This document shows positions 44,377 to 58,500 of a stretch of 64,000 nt of DNA, in pieces. Within the stretch, counting starts at the first letter, position 1. Every line of letters begins with the position of its first letter. Source of the stretch: Tamarix chinensis. Taxonomy: Eukaryota; Streptophyta; Magnoliopsida; Caryophyllales; Tamaricaceae. The notes beneath the pieces are model-generated. The model worked only from the letters and a program-made list of their open reading frames with translations, ran no database searches and was not told the origin of the DNA. A program made the translations under genes and the position numbers. The stretch covers positions 35,091,110 to 35,155,109 of the forward strand of contig CM060173.1 of the NCBI GenBank assembly GCA_030549775.1, given 5' to 3'.

Positions 44377-45942
44377 ATTATCGTGCCATAGTTACTTTCA
44401 TATGATCATCAAATAACCAACATGCCCTTACAATAGCCAAGATACTCATATTTTCACAAAACCTTATAAGTTCTATTATTAATGATTTCAAACCTCCAAA
44501 ATATAAATTTTATTCTCAAGCATATAACCACAATTATATAAAAATACCAAGTATCTTGGTTCGTGCCACCAAACCATATGGCCCAAAGCCTACATTCACA
44601 ACAAACTTTATTGACTTAAGACAAAAGTTACCATATAATAGCATGATCATTAAATTTTGCATACAACATTATCAACATGATATTTCATATAATTACACAC
44701 ATTGTGAATAAAATCCCTAGCGACTACATGTATCTTTACGAAAATAGACACTGTTCTCTAAATATATAAGCCTAAAATACCTCCTAAAAGATCACCAAAA
44801 AGTCATTTATAAAAATAAGAATAATAGACAATTAGAACTTAAGAATACCTAGGGGGGAATATTTAAGTTAAAGGAGGGTATAAATGGGGATAAAAGAAAC
44901 AAGAGGATAAGCTTAGTTGCAAGGGAATATGGTGCAATGCACAATGCAAGGGGGTTGTCCTAAGATGGTGCTAGAAGGGAGGCACGTCAATACAAAGGGT
45001 TATATAGAAGGTGGATGGGCAAGTATGTGACACATGCACAGATTGAGAAGTTAAGAATTCCATGTGCGATGGGGGAAGAGTATGCCTGGATTGTGCACAA
45101 AAAACATGGGAACAAGAAAAGCACGGATGGAATATGAGTGAGATCATACCTACATTGTGCAAGAGATGCATGGTTTGAGCATGAGAGGTGTGTATAGTTG
45201 TTCACTCTAATGAAAAGAAATAGAGTACAAAGGGAAGAGTAAGAGGAATGGTGTAGGGGGTAATGGTTGTGAAAATATAAAGGGGAATAATGGGGAAGTT
45301 GTGGTGGTTGGTTTTTTAGGGAAATGGTTGTGTTGGTGGTTGTGAGTGATGTTAATAGTGAATAGTGATGATGTATAGGGTAGGAAAGAATGTAGGAGAA
45401 GAGGGTGTTAGGGGCTATAATTCTCGATGGATATGGTAGGAGAGAGGGAGATAGTTGAGTATATAATAATGTAAGGAGCTTTAGGAGTAGTATATATATT
45501 AGTGGTTTTGTGCTTGGTGTGCAATGACAAATAGGGAAGGTAAAATTTTCATGGTATAATATGGTTAGGGAAAGGGTTTGGGTAAGAATTTTAACAGGAC
45601 AAATTCTATGGATTATAGAAATTAATGGTAGAGTAAACTTTGGTGAGTTGCGCAAGCAAATAACAAGAACACACTAGATAGATTATGAAAAAGAAGCAAT
45701 AATTATCATAAGATTAAGTTTAAAAAGTTTAAAATAAAATTAGAAAGAAAAGAGAAAAGGGAAAAAGGAAAAAAGTGTAAGATTAAGTTTAAAATTTTCA
45801 TTGAATAATTATCATAAGATTAAAATATTAATCATTTAGACATAGGGCCAGGTTAAAATATAAATTACATAAAATAAGAGTTAGAATTAGGTAAGCTTGT
45901 AATTACTTGTGACTAAGATGGGATAATGTTTAGGGTAGTACA

Positions 45943-46190
45943 TCACTACCTCCTTAGAAGAGACTTTGTCCCCAAAGTTAATATGTTATGGTCGGGGAAG
46001 AAGAGATATATGATGTAAGGAAAGGAAATCTTGGTGGTTGACTCTATAGGAGTTGACACAAAAATATCAGCTACTACCTCCTTAAATGAGGGGAAACCCT
46101 AAAACCTACACACTTATACTAAGATGCTATGGATTTGACTCATACATATCCTTCTCTAACATTTAGGTTTACTTATTTGCTCCATAGATG
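45943..46190 (-). other. Minus-strand polypurine tract and pol-end remnant
   Basis: The reverse complement of 45943-45990 reads AACTTTGGGGACAAAGTCTC then TTCTAAGGAGGTAGTGA, directly before the LTR start. A 'GGGGAC.AA...' block and purine tract ahead of the LTR are characteristic of Tekay/Del-type chromoviruses. A second TAAGGAGGTAGTAG occurs at about 46070-46083. No longer frame is recognisable. Confidence 0.55.
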
Positions 46191-46194
46191 ATTG

Positions 46195-49036
46195 AGGGAA
46201 TCATCACAAATGAACCTGAGCTCATACAGGTCCGTCTTACTTTGTTGTTTAGAATCTATAAGGGCACTTCCTTATAGTACAATGAATCATTTAACTTTAT
46301 TTTATAAGGTCTGATCATATTAAGGTTTTTGAGTCTTCACCTCTTGATTTTTAAGGTTTTGAAAGTTTAAATCTTTCAACTAAAGGTTTTTCCATCTAGG
46401 TATGAAATTTTAGTAAGCTTCAAGTAGGCCATTCTTGCCTTTGAAATGTGCCATAACAAAGCATATAAGTATGGGTAATCAAAAAGTTTCTAATCTTCAT
46501 ATGAATGTATATGATTGTTTTTATTTTAGTGATGCATAATAGAGCATTTAAGAATTATGTGAAAAATACTTGTTTCATGTGAAATAAGGTCAATATCTTG
46601 TAAATGAAGTATGATTTAGTATATGACCATGTTAAGCATAGGTCTTGTGCAATAGTAGTGTTAATGTATGCATGTTGTAGGATTTTAGAGATTTTATCGT
46701 GTTTAAAATGCTAGTTATGTGTTATTCAAAGAAAATGGATTGATCGGTTATGCTAAACTAATCGACTAGGGAACCTAGCCTATCCACTAGATTGTTAGCG
46801 GTTACTTTGTTCATTCTCTATTTCAACCCATATATTAGGTTTTTTCAAAACCAATTAACCAGTTATAGAGAAGTCGGTTGGTATGACCAAAGTAATCAAT
46901 CCTCGGTTTGAGGTAACTCTAGGGTTTAGCTAACCCAAACCGATCATCCAAATCAAGCAAGAGAGTTTTATTTTTATTTCTTTTAAGCTTGATATGAGTT
47001 GATACATGATAATATGCTATAATATGATTATTTAATGATGAGAACACAAATCATGCCATGAATTAACTCACATATTGGATAGATTAAATTGTTTGAAACT
47101 CATTATATTCTCAATAGAATTTTTAATGTTTTCTCAACATGCTATGATGTGATAAATGGATGATGTAATCCAAATTCCTAACAAAGATGGATTATCTTAA
47201 TAGGAAGACTTAAACTTGGATAATAACTAGTCAAAATCCCACAACATGCTTTGGAGGGTAACAATGGTTAAGTTGGAATGATTCGGTAGATGTGTTACTT
47301 GGTTGTTGTGAGGCCCTTATCTTATAATAAAACCTTTACGAATAATTCACCGATTTCTTAATGTTAAAGATCATTGAGTTGTGCATGGGTCTAGATTACC
47401 CAATCCTTGCTTAGCTACCGACATTTAGTCTACATTTAGGTATTTATTGGTACCTTTGGGCTTTACCTTCAGGTGAGATCCTAGTAGATTCCCATGCCTT
47501 ACCTAATCAAAACACTAATGATGTACTAAGGAATATCGATACTAATGGATATGGTCACCTAGGTTGTTTATTGTATTCAGCTAAACTTTATGTCCATTTG
47601 TAGTTTCTTATCTTTGACTAGTCTTTATGTTCTTGTGTTTAATAAGATTTGGTAGTATGTAAGACCATGGGTGGTAATCATTCCATCGCTTGAAAATGAA
47701 AAAAAAAGCAATCTAATGGATTTAGTAAACCTTGGAAATGAGCTTAATGGGATACTTATATAAACAGGTGGTAGAATATCTTAGTATAATGTGGAATATG
47801 TTTTCATGATATATATATGTTTCTATAGATGATACCTATGTTGTATTTCTAAGCATGATGAGCTATGAATTGTTTAAGTTTTTCATGACATGAAATTCTT
47901 ATGTATTATATGATCATGATAGTACATGTATTTCAAATTGTATTGTTATTGCAAAATTAGCGTGGATTTGGAGAGATCTAAACCAAATCAAGATTAATGA
48001 GATTATACAATATCGTGGACTTAACCAAAACATAGAAATATGGAGGAAAAAGTAGATATCTTTATCCATGCTCATGTATCATTATAAAATGATTGAACTA
48101 ATCAGGCAATCAATTGTAGAAATTTACAATTCTCTTTGAATGGATAATTCTATATAGTAGAAGGAGAAGTTAAGATACATAAATATTGACAGCTAGGGCT
48201 TCGACGTGTCTTCTTTTATAGAAGAAAAAATCCTATGGGGAAAAATAACATGTTTTAGAAATAAGGAAAAAATATGATCCGTGTTTAGGAAACACTAGAC
48301 ACTTGTGTTTATTTCCTTATTTTCCACTTTTTCTCTGAGCATATCAATAGCTTCTCTCAAAAACATAAAATGTGTTTATTAATACAGTACTCTTGTTTCT
48401 CACTTAAAACTCTATACTACACTAAACATCACCACCAATTGCATGAACCAACATAATGTTATGATGTGCTCAAATACCCAATCAAAACTCACAATCGAGT
48501 AAGTATGATATGTTCTTGTAGTAAGATCTCTATTATAGTCTTTAATGCTACATTTTTTTGACACACATTGAGGAGGTAACTTAGCTTACTCAATATGTAG
48601 CATATTATTGTCCCCGTTTGTTCAATCACCTGGTAAATCCTATAAGTAGCCTAGCTTGCCTTAGGTTTAGAGGCTTGAGAGTGTGAACACTTGAAGACTC
48701 TTTTGTAGGTCTTTAATGGACCAGATTTTTGGGGCCTTTCCCTATTTTTAGTTTATCTACATTGTATTTCATTAAATTTATTTCTCTCCCTCTTACGCAT
48801 TTGATTATTTTGGGGCCTCATTTTCTTTGTAGTATCGATATATCATATGTATTTTACATTCTATTCTGGTTTGTGGTTTGGTTGGTTTTTATAGCCTTAT
48901 ATGTAACATGGGATGGATTACAGGCATTTATCTTATGTTAGGTGCGATGATAACACCTCATTTTTTATAGGTGTATTTGGTGCTTTATTCTTCTATGGTA
49001 TTTTAAAGTGAGTGTTTTTGGTAGAGAAACATGAGG
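46195..49036 (+). repeat. Forward large LTR, 5'-truncated
   Basis: It lacks the U3 and TATA part. It contains the ACTAGT tract (46735-46960), a terminal signature (TAGCCTTATATGTAACATGG near 48893) and an end degraded to GAGGTCCTA. The next LTR begins in the same few bases. The 70-codon ORF at 48729-48941 lies in this terminal part and is not a gene. Confidence 0.65.
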
Positions 49037-52000
49037 TCCTACCCCATATTTTTATAAAGTGTTAAATGATAAATTTTTCTAATTTTTTTTGTTTGATGTT
49101 TGACATAAAATATGATTATTATTGAGGTAAAGTTGGATTTGAAATGAGCTTAAAAATTAAATAAGTTTTCTAGGCAAACTAATCAACTTATTCATAATTT
49201 TAGCAAAATGGTTTTACTCGACTAAGTTGATCGACTAGTTGGGTAACCAATCAACTAGTCTATAGAATAGTCAATTGGTGACCTAAACAAATCGAATGGC
49301 CTTTTATCTAGGTATATTTTCGAAACTCAATTTTTTGGAAAATTTCTTCTACTAAAATGAAACTTTGTTAACCCTTGCTGAGTTATTCACAAAAGATTCT
49401 TAACCTTTTCCATTATGCATTTGGCCAAAAAATACTACCTTAGGAGTCTATTAGGATAATTGAGAGAGGGAGATGACCTCATCTTTATTTATTACTTATT
49501 TGGGAGATTCCTTTTATGATGACCAACCATATCTCCTCTTGTGTATTACATTTATAGGCCAATTGACCCGGACTCCTCCAGAATCACAATTTTAGTGCTA
49601 GAGGCTAGGTCAGCATATCTTGGACAAAATAATCCTATTTAAATTGAATTCTAACATAAGAATAAAGGTTTTTGATGTGTTCCTAGACCACACTTGCGAT
49701 TCGTATCAATTATTTAGCTTTAAATATCCCTAATCACCCCTTTTAATCACCTTTCTTTTGGCCACAATAATAATTAACTCTCTAGCTTTAACTTTCTCCC
49801 TTTTTAACCTTGAGCCTTACATTTAAGTTTCTCTTAGTTTTTTGAGCTTTTCTCTAGCTCCCTCTCATTTTAATTTTTAATCAAGGAAAGGTTAGATTTA
49901 GGAAAAATGTTGAGTGGTTCAACTGAAGTAACCCTCTATTTTTCCTTTAGTGTGGTATGTTCATTCTTTCCTTTTTAATTCAAGTTTGAATTTAAATATT
50001 TTTTTCACAAATATTTGATCAAAGTTTATTGTTTTTAAGGTTTTGAAATTTGGGAATTTCATAGGTTGATTGTTCTTGTTTAAGGAAAGTTTTTCCTGAA
50101 TCAAGTAAGTCATTCTTACTTCTAAAGGGGGTTATAAGTAAACTTACATGTTATGGAACTCTTTATGTTTGGTATTACATGTTGGAATGAGTATATAGCT
50201 TCCAAATTTGGATTTAGATTGTGTATTTTGAGTGAAAAGCATAAATTCTAAGGAAATATTGGGTTATGATGATTAATGATGAAAAGTATAACTAGAGTAA
50301 GCTAAAAATGTGCTAGTTGATGTTAGAACATATTCCAACATGGTATGTAAAAGATTTGTAAGCATGATCTAAATGAAGTTGACCTTTTAGTGATTTTGGT
50401 AGGAAAACCAATAAACTAGTTAAGTCAAACTAATTGAATGGTTCCTAGAACAATCGATTGGTTTACCCAACCCATCGACTTGTAAGTCTGCAAAGACCCT
50501 AGTATTGCTCTCTGCTTAAACCCAATGACTAATTGGCTAGAACCAATCGATTAGTCCTTGAAACGTGTGTTGGTTTGACAAAACTAATTGACCATTTTGA
50601 GAAAATTCTAGTCTAGGTGAGCTAAACCGATTGACTAGTAAACCCAAACCGATCGTCTAGTTGCAGCAACTAATCAACTAGTTCGGCCAGACCAATTAAC
50701 TAGTTTGGTTGGTTAGAATGATTTTGTTCTTCTCGGTTTAGTTATCTTTGATGCTATAAATAGGATGGTTGTATTACTATTTAAGGAATAAAATACACAT
50801 ATTACCATAGATCAATGACCTAATGAATGGATTAAATGGACCATGAATATGACATACTCAATGGTAGTTGAAAAGGCCTAATGGGTGTACCACATATGAA
50901 ATATGATGATTCTTAAGGAATAGGGTACTGAAATAAGGAATGTGCTTGAATCATATAATCTAATGGTCATGATTAATATTAAACAAGCATAAATGGTAAC
51001 TCCACGCATGGTTGGGGGATGGGATGTATTAACATGGACGAGATATGTGGATGTTTTCTTACTCTTCATATAGGCATTTTGTGATAATGTAACCTCATGA
51101 ATGATGTACTGGCAATGTAAAGTGAAAGAGAATCAAGTTGTGCATGTATCTCTGTTACCCAATCCTTGATTAGCTATTAGGGGTTAGTCTATCTTCGGAT
51201 GTTTACTAGCTCCTTAAGGTAGGATCATCTAAGATTCTAGTACCTTACCTACTCTAGACACTATATTTATTCGCGTTAGCTTGGAAGTTATGTTCATTGG
51301 TTTGATAGTCTTTCATCATATGTGAGACCATGGAGTGGTGTATAATCCATCAATCGATGCTGAATAATAGGAAAATGATTGAAGCAAATGGTTGAATGGT
51401 AATAATGGTAAAATTTGGAATGAATACTTGGATAATGACTTGATTGAATAACTAGTTAAATATTAGAATTAGTTCACTAGATGATGGCCTATATAAGTAT
51501 ATGGTTAAGGAAATGGTATAACCAAATTGATTGAGTAATTTGGAAGATATACCCTAGCGTTCATGTGGATAATCAATTTAGTCTCTGTGTGTGATTACCT
51601 ATGATATTGTACTATGACAATGAGCATGATACATTCCAAGTTACCTAATTTATATATGTTAATGAATCCTAATACATTATTCCACTTACGTATATGGAAT
51701 TGGTATGATGCATGTTAAGTATGATTTCCATTTAATGATTATACTTTTGTGCTTATAATTTCCATTGAGGATGTAACTTAGCTTACTCAGTATATAGTGT
51801 ACCAATGTACCCATTTACCTAGTCACCTACTCATTCCTACGAGCAAAGGGTCATTTTCAATTTTTTGGGATGGCCAGTAGTGGGCCTACCTCAGCTTGGG
51901 TTTAGGGCTTGAGAGTGTGCACATTTGGAGTTTTTATACATTCTATGAAAGACCCTTGTTTTGTAGCCACACCCTAACTTATTTTCTACTAATATAGCCC

Positions 52001-52272
52001 GATATTCTTATCTTATCATTCTCCCTATATTTGAATTTTTTAGGGACCATTAAGGTTCAATGTTGTAAATGACCTTTTAAATAATTATGTACTTCACTTT
52101 AAATTGGTTGGTTTGGTTTTATCCTTGTATCTAATATGGGATGGGTAGATGCTATCTATCTTTTGTTAGGTATGATGGTAGTACCCTATTTTTTATATGA
52201 GTCTTTAGTACTTTTCGCTTTCGCATTGTTTTAAAATGAAAATTTTTCCTAATGAAAAATGGAGGTGTTACA
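49037..52272 (+). repeat. Forward large LTR, near full length (about 3.2 kb)
   Basis: It starts near TCCTACCCC (49037) and ends GGAGGTGTTACA at 52272. It holds two ACTAGT tracts (49170-49310 and 50395-50715), a TATA-like CTTTAAATA (49718-49726) followed by CCCTAATCACCCC, and the terminal signature (CCTTGTATCTAATATGGG near 52123). No internal region or PBS follows, so it is probably a solo LTR. Confidence 0.72.
50395..50715 (+). repeat. ACTAGT/CGATTGACTAGT tract
   Basis: About a dozen variants of AACCGATYGACTAGT and its complement in 320 bp, the densest such tract together with 61565-61880. Confidence 0.75.
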
Positions 52273-52541
52273 CAAGCGGGTGCTAATGGTTGTTATAAGA
52301 GAATTGTTTTGAGATTCTTGACATGTTAAAAGATTGATGTTGGCACCGTCAATTATTTTAATGACTTCTAAACTATGATGATTAGTTGATTGAAATTTCA
52401 AGTGTTTACATACTCAAAAATGCAAGTGAGTGAAAGTGGGTTAGGAATTTCATATAGATAGTTTTGTGTTGATTTTGTTTTGTAGGCCTTGAGTTTCTAT
52501 AATTGGTATTTTTCTGACCAATCCTAATCTTTAATAGTCCA
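52273..52541. other. Short unassigned stretch between LTRs
   Basis: 267 bp between the forward LTR end and the minus LTR start. No PBS and no domain; I see nothing else in it. Confidence 0.4.
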
Positions 52542-53541
52542 TGTAACACCCTCAATTTATGAAAAAAAATATTTTTAAAGGTAATGCAAAAACATTTGAA
52601 AAGCAAAAATTATGGAATGTTACCACCACATCAGCAATAAGAAAACGGTGATCATCACCTAATCTATACATGATGGAAGGTAAAATAAAACAATAAACAA
52701 AATTATGCATGCTAATAATAAAAATACAATAATATTAATGATAAAAAATATGAGAACAATAAAATAGAAATACTATGAGAGTTTACAGAATCTAAATATA
52801 AAAAGATAAAGACAAGAGTTTAAATAACCGGAAGAACAAAAACTTTCCAAGGTAGCGGACAAAACACCTATAGCCTATTAGTGTAACTCTAATACATAAA
52901 TATAAATCCATAATCCCAAGCTATGGCTAGTTACAGGCCCATGTCATCATCCTCATTACACTCTAATTGAGAATTGCACCCTTGCAAATCGTTGTCTACT
53001 CCCCAAACTAAAAGCCAGATCCTCACAAGAACCACACAAGTATAGTATAATTGTAGTGAACTATTAGACAAAATTAATACCCAAAATATGGTAAGGCTCA
53101 TGCATAACATAGAAGTCACTTAGTATCATGGTGAAAAGCATACCAAAATAAATTAATACTTAGGCTCTTGGTAGTAATCTAACAAAACATGCATGAAAAG
53201 AAATAATAGAACAATAGTAATATAGTAAATCTATTACAATTCACATAATGTAAACCATATTATAATGCTTCCTTTAGAGATCATATAATTTCCAATTATT
53301 GAGATAATATGTTCTAGCACACCTAGTTCTCCTCCATGAACAAAAATCATAGCAACACATTATCACAGTAGTATACAACACCCACCACACGGGGAAAGCA
53401 TATATCAGAGGGCCTTTTCTCTAGGTAAATAACACTCACCATACATCAATTGCACCTACTGTGAGGGATGACAAAAAATTAGATACCACACCCACCACAT
53501 GGGGACAAAGTACATCAAGGGAGATTGTACTAGGATACCTC
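52542..53541 (-). repeat. Minus-strand large LTR, part 1 (continues at 63659)
   Basis: It begins TGTAACACCCTCAATTTATG, the reverse complement of the family's LTR end, and carries the reversed terminal signature (GTTACCACCACATCAGCAAT near 52620). It has minisatellite-like units starting CACCCACCACAYGGGGA at 53381 and 53486. It is interrupted at 53541 by LTR-a and resumes with ACCTCACCCACAAC at 63659. Confidence 0.72.
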
Positions 53542-55025
53542 TATAATACCCCTTTTTTTTGTGAATGGTTGAATAAGAATTGTGCTCATTTTTGGATCTT
53601 TGATTTTGATTTAATTTTATGATTTATTTTGAGGAAAAGTTTGGTTTGAAATCATGTCAAAAAATGAAGTTTATTGAGTTTTTGAGGCAACCTGATCAAT
53701 TGGTTCCATAAATGGATAAACTAGTTTAATGTTTCAACAAATCATGTCTTGACTAAATTAATTGATTAATTGGAGAAAATTAATTCACTGGTTATAGAAC
53801 AATTGACTTGTAGGCCCAAACCTATCGACCATTTTGCTAAGCTAGTTATATTTTTCAAGCTTCAATTTCTAAAAAATCTATTACACTAAAATGGAACCTT
53901 ACCAAGCAATGCCAATTTGTCCCTAAGATAATACTAACCATTATCATGATATATTTCACTTGAAATATTACCTCAAATTGAGTTGGAGGTAGATTGGGAC
54001 AATTTAGGGGGAGAAATGACCTCACCATTGTCTTTTTCCTCCTCTCTCCATTGCTATTTCTAAGATCAATGCTATTATCCTAGGCTTATCTTTGAGTAGC
54101 AAGAAGATTCCTTCTTCATTGACCATCTATTACATCAATTGTGTATGCTAATTCTAGCCTACTTAACCTACATTCTCTAGGAACACCATTTGAGATTTAG
54201 AGAATAGGTTAGCAAATCTTGGATGAAATCTATCCATTTATCTCGAATTGAAATAGTTAATTTTATGGTTTCAAGTTTATTCCTAAACCTTTTAATACCC
54301 CACACTTTTGTATAATGGATGAATGATAACTTTTGTGAATTTGGGCCTTCGATTTTCATTCAATGTTATTATTTTATTTGGGATAAAATTGATTTGAAAT
54401 CATGTTGGAAAATGGAGTTTATTGAGTTTTACATGCAAATTGATAAACTATTTCCATGAACTAATCGACTAGTTTATCATTTAAGCAAAATTAAATTCCT
54501 CAACTACATTGATTGACTGGTTATAGGAAATCGATCGATTGGTAGACCCAAACAAATAAACTAGTTTGTTAACCTATTCATACTTTTGAATTTTTTTTGA
54601 CAATCCCTTACACTAACCCATATGATATTATCCATAAGAGATGCCTAATTATCTTTATGATGCATTGAACCCAAAATATTACCTTGGTTAAATTAGGAAG
54701 TTGATTGGGACATAAGAGAGGAGAGATAACCTCAACAATTGTCCTATTCTTCCTCTCTCCTCTACATAATTTTTAGATCGAATACTAAAATCTCAGGTAT
54801 GCTTCTAAACAGTTGGAAGATTCTTTCCATATTGAAGTCCTATTCCTCCATACGTGAATTCAAATTCTAGACTAATTAAGCTAGATTATTTAGAGATACA
54901 TTTGAGCTTTGGAGAAGAGGTCAACCAATCATGGACAAGTCTGTCTATTTTGATTGAATTCAAATTGTCAATGGTAGAGTTTTGAGTCAATCTTTGAACC
55001 CTCAGTAATTCCTTCAATTGGTTGG

Positions 55026-55034
55026 CTATAAATA
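55026..55034 (+). promoter_or_regulatory. TATA box of LTR-b
   Basis: GGTTGGCTATAAATAACCCC: the same phrase occurs at 60861-60880 (GGTTGGCTATAAATAGCCCC), showing a conserved promoter core in this LTR family. Confidence 0.6.
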
Positions 55035-56648
55035 ACCCCAATCATCCCTTGATTCTACCTTTCTTTAAGCCACCAAATTTCCTTAAGTCTTGCATTTTCT
55101 CTCTTCTCTCCACATTTCAAGCCTTATAAATCTACTTCCACACACTCTTCTAATCCTGTATCTAGATCTTTCTTATTTCAATTCTCAAGCGACGCAGACT
55201 TATATATTAGGAAAATATTTGGTTTTCTAGTTCAATTTTCTCTATTTTGACCTTAAATTGGTAAGTTATTGTAGATTTTTGATTTTAAGATCTCTAAAAT
55301 TAATAATATTTTGATATAATTTTTGAGTTTGAGACCTTTATTTTACGTTTTTAAAGCTAAGATTTTTCCTTTGTGGAATTCTTGCTCATGAAATATTTAG
55401 TATGTGTTCTTGTATGTCTTAATGGAATTGGATAAATGGAAATAACCTTATGGTTATTGGATTATTCTCTACTATTTCGCATGTAAGTGGTTATGTGAAA
55501 GTGATATGATTTCCTAAGAATGATGTTTTGTTGTATCAAAATCATATATGATAGCATGTTTCATGTACTCTTACTTATATATATGGTATTACCATAATGC
55601 ATGTTGTACATTATGTTCGTGAATCATAAATTAGTGTACTTGAGTACATTGAGGGAGAAACTTGGCTTACTTGTTATGTGTACTGATGTGTCCATTTGCT
55701 TGATCACCTGCTCATTCCCACGAGTAGAGGACCATGTGTATGATTTTAGGGATAGCTAGTAAAGGGCCTACCTTAGTTGCATCAGGGCTTATAAGCGAGG
55801 GCATCTAGAAGGTTTTGGTGGGGTTTTTGGAGGACCATGGTTTTTATTCATGCATCCTACCCCAACTTATGTTTTGTATTCTCGTACTTACTAGTATGTA
55901 TTTTGTAACACTATGACCGGAACCTGTTAGGGTCATCCAATGTAAACCCTTTTGACATGTTTAATTAAATTATTACTTTGTGCAATCTATTGTTTTTGCT
56001 GTTTGGTTTTGTAACACCCCCAATAATTATAGTTGAAATTTTATGTTTAATTAAAATAATTCCAAGCATGGGAGGGTGCTATCGCTGTGATTAGTACAAG
56101 GCTGGCTCCCGGCTAATCATGCACCAACCATAAGGCTGAGGAAAATTTTGCAAATCAATAGATACACTTAAGGTAGGGAAACATAGAAATTCAAATTACT
56201 CATACCGAGGGAATCATAGTGCTAGATCAAAGCGTTAATACAAAATTAAAATAGAAACAATGTCAAGTCCCTAACGGGAAAAAGTTATATAATGATAAAG
56301 TAAAATAAGAGAAAAGTAGAGAATCTAGTTGGCATTCACTCTCGACCCCAGGTAAGTCCGACGGTTGTCACACATCCCCACTCGATTCATCTAGTTTGTC
56401 ATAGGCATTAAACACGATACCTCCAATTTGTACAAATTCAAAAGATCTCTCAACTTGTGGGAATGAGCAGCACCCATGAAACATGTGGTTAGTATGCTAC
56501 GTACTAAGCAAGGTAACCATATGGGTAAGGCCATGTAAGAAAATAGACAAGTAAGGCATATAAAGCATAATAACATTCATATCATCAAGTTAGCTTAGAC
56601 TAATATTTCTATCTTCCACATTTCTCATATTAATTCTATGTGAGTATA

Positions 56649-57035
56649 GGAACTCCACTATTATCATTAGTGGATCGGAAGCACTCCATAAGATAGAACC
56701 CACCTAACCACCATTATAGTCGGTGGACCAGAATCATTCCACTAGGTAAAATGTACTCGACCAATATTATAGCCAGTGGATAAAAAAATCACCTTATTGG
56801 CCCTGAATCATGTGGTATTCCACTATAAGTAAATATCATCTTTCCATGTCATATTACAATGCAAAGTTTGGTTTATCGAGCCAAGAATCTTCCACTATTA
56901 TAGTGGGTAGACTGAAAACACTCCATATGGCAAAGTGTACCTCACCACTATTATAGCCGATGAACGAGATATCACTCTATAGGGAAAAATGTACCTAACC
57001 ACTATTATAGCTGGTGGACCGAAAAATATATCCTC
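56649..57035. repeat. Hairpin-forming tandem repeat in LTR-c
   Basis: Six copies of CCACYATTATAGYYGGTGGA-like units at about 56649, 56710, 56761, 56893, 56945 and 56999, spaced mostly 50-60 bp apart. Each is an imperfect palindrome (CCACC...GGTGG). Degenerate relatives occur in the minus LTR at 41040-41280. Confidence 0.75.
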
Positions 57036-57119
57036 ACTAGGACCAGCTCAATAATCTTTCACTTTAAGTGTTTAGTGTTTTATTCGTACCTTATTCCACA
57101 CATAACCTCGAATAGACAT

Positions 57120-58500
57120 GCATGACCCACTAGACTTCCCATGCTCCCCCCTTTTATTCTCAACTTCTCGAAGACCCTTTCCCATAGCTTGGGAATTCTA
57201 TACCCTCTAGTACATCCAGACATCCTTTCCCCCTTTTTCTCATTAACATGAATACCCAACTCCTATGTGCTTGGCTCGAGGCCCACTTTCCATATCTCTA
57301 AGTCAACTCAATATCACTCTTTAGGGTTTTCCTTCGAAACCCATATATGGCCTCTATGGCCCAACCTTCCTCTATCCCACACAGATCATACTCCTTTTCC
57401 CTCAACTCATCACCTCACTCAATTCATCCCCCAAGCACCACACTTTACTTTCCATTTTACACATGTGGCCACGAAACCCTAGTTGGCCATCCCAAAACCC
57501 TAGCACCTCTTTTTCCTCATACAATGTTATCCCTTCATCGCTCTCACTCACCATCCCTTCTTCCACATAATACATTCCAACACACGACCCCGAGACTTCC
57601 TTCCCATATTTTCCCACTCATTATGAGATCCAAAAACTCTTTTGCACATGGTTCAAGACATCACTCCCCATAACTCTATTCCACTCCTCTTTGCTCTCGA
57701 GGGTTTTCCTCCAAAATCCAAATCTGGCCTATGTGGCCTCACTTCCCTTCATCCTACATAATACATACTCTTCCTTGTTACCAAAACCATCACTTCCGTC
57801 AAACCACACCTAAAATCACAACCTCACTATCCAACTCCCGCACATGATTACAAAAACCCTAGTTCGCTCCTCGAAACCCTATTACTTCTCCTTTCTTTTA
57901 TGTCACCCCCTCAATCCTGATTACCTTTTTCTCACTTGGCTCACTTTTCCTCTAGGTGAAACCTCTTCCATCTTTTATTCGCCATTCTAACCATTGCCAT
58001 TAGTTCTCCATTCCTTACACACTTCTCTCACTTATGGGTTCCTCCCAAAACCCTAGTCAAGTCTCCTATGCATCCTTACACCAACCCACATACTATTTTT
58101 CACATATGGATTCCAAGCACCCCAAATATTCTTCCTTTAGCTTACTTAACCATCAAGTCAACTTTTTCCTTGTAGAGGTCATCCCCATGCGAAGGGCAAC
58201 CATCCCATACAAACCCTAGACTCCCCATGTATGTTTTGGTTGATTCCCTTAATTTATTCCCATTATTCCTACTTTTGTCCACCTATAGGTCATGAGATAT
58301 TTAGGTCATCTTTACCATTCTCTAGTCAGTGTAATTTCCTCACTCCTTTCCATTTCTTTCACAACCATATTACACTATTTAGGGCTTCCTATCATGATTG
58401 TCACGAGGGGCAATATTACATAAGCACATTCCCTGAACAAGCAATAATATCACATTACATATGTCATAAAATACGTGCAACTTACCTTAGCTCCATGCTT
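57120..58500. other. C/T-rich LTR-c segment, no gene
   Basis: Strong plus-strand pyrimidine bias with frequent AAACCCTAG and CCCTAG words. The ORFs at 57267-57673 and 58034-58539 follow from the low purine content and have no domain. A similar bias marks 5490-6460 and, in reverse, 44880-45650. Confidence 0.6.

Larger units (their letters stand above)
40434..45942 (-). repeat. Minus-strand large LTR, split by S1
   Basis: On the plus strand it runs from TGGAATACCC (40434) to GGGTAGTACA (45942), forming TG...CA ends. On the minus strand its start at 45942 is preceded by a purine tract and a pol-end-like segment, so it is the 3' LTR of a minus-strand element. Without S1 it is about 3.2 kb. It contains hairpin-repeat relics (41040-41450) and a purine-rich U3 (44880-45650). 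The 222-codon ORF at 44987-45655 is a frame in this biased sequence, not a gene. Confidence 0.7.

Noticed and set aside
44987..45655. Minus-strand 222-codon ORF, the longest uninterrupted frame in the window
   Set aside because: It lies in the purine-rich U3 of a minus-strand LTR. The translation is a Ser/Thr/Leu/Tyr/His/Pro mixture without a domain, explained by strand composition; an overlapping frame at 44971-45171 is open too.
40429..45947. Target-site duplication around the minus-strand LTR 40434-45942
   Set aside because: TGCTT and TCACT do not match, and pol-end-like sequence follows, so this is not a solo LTR with a duplication.
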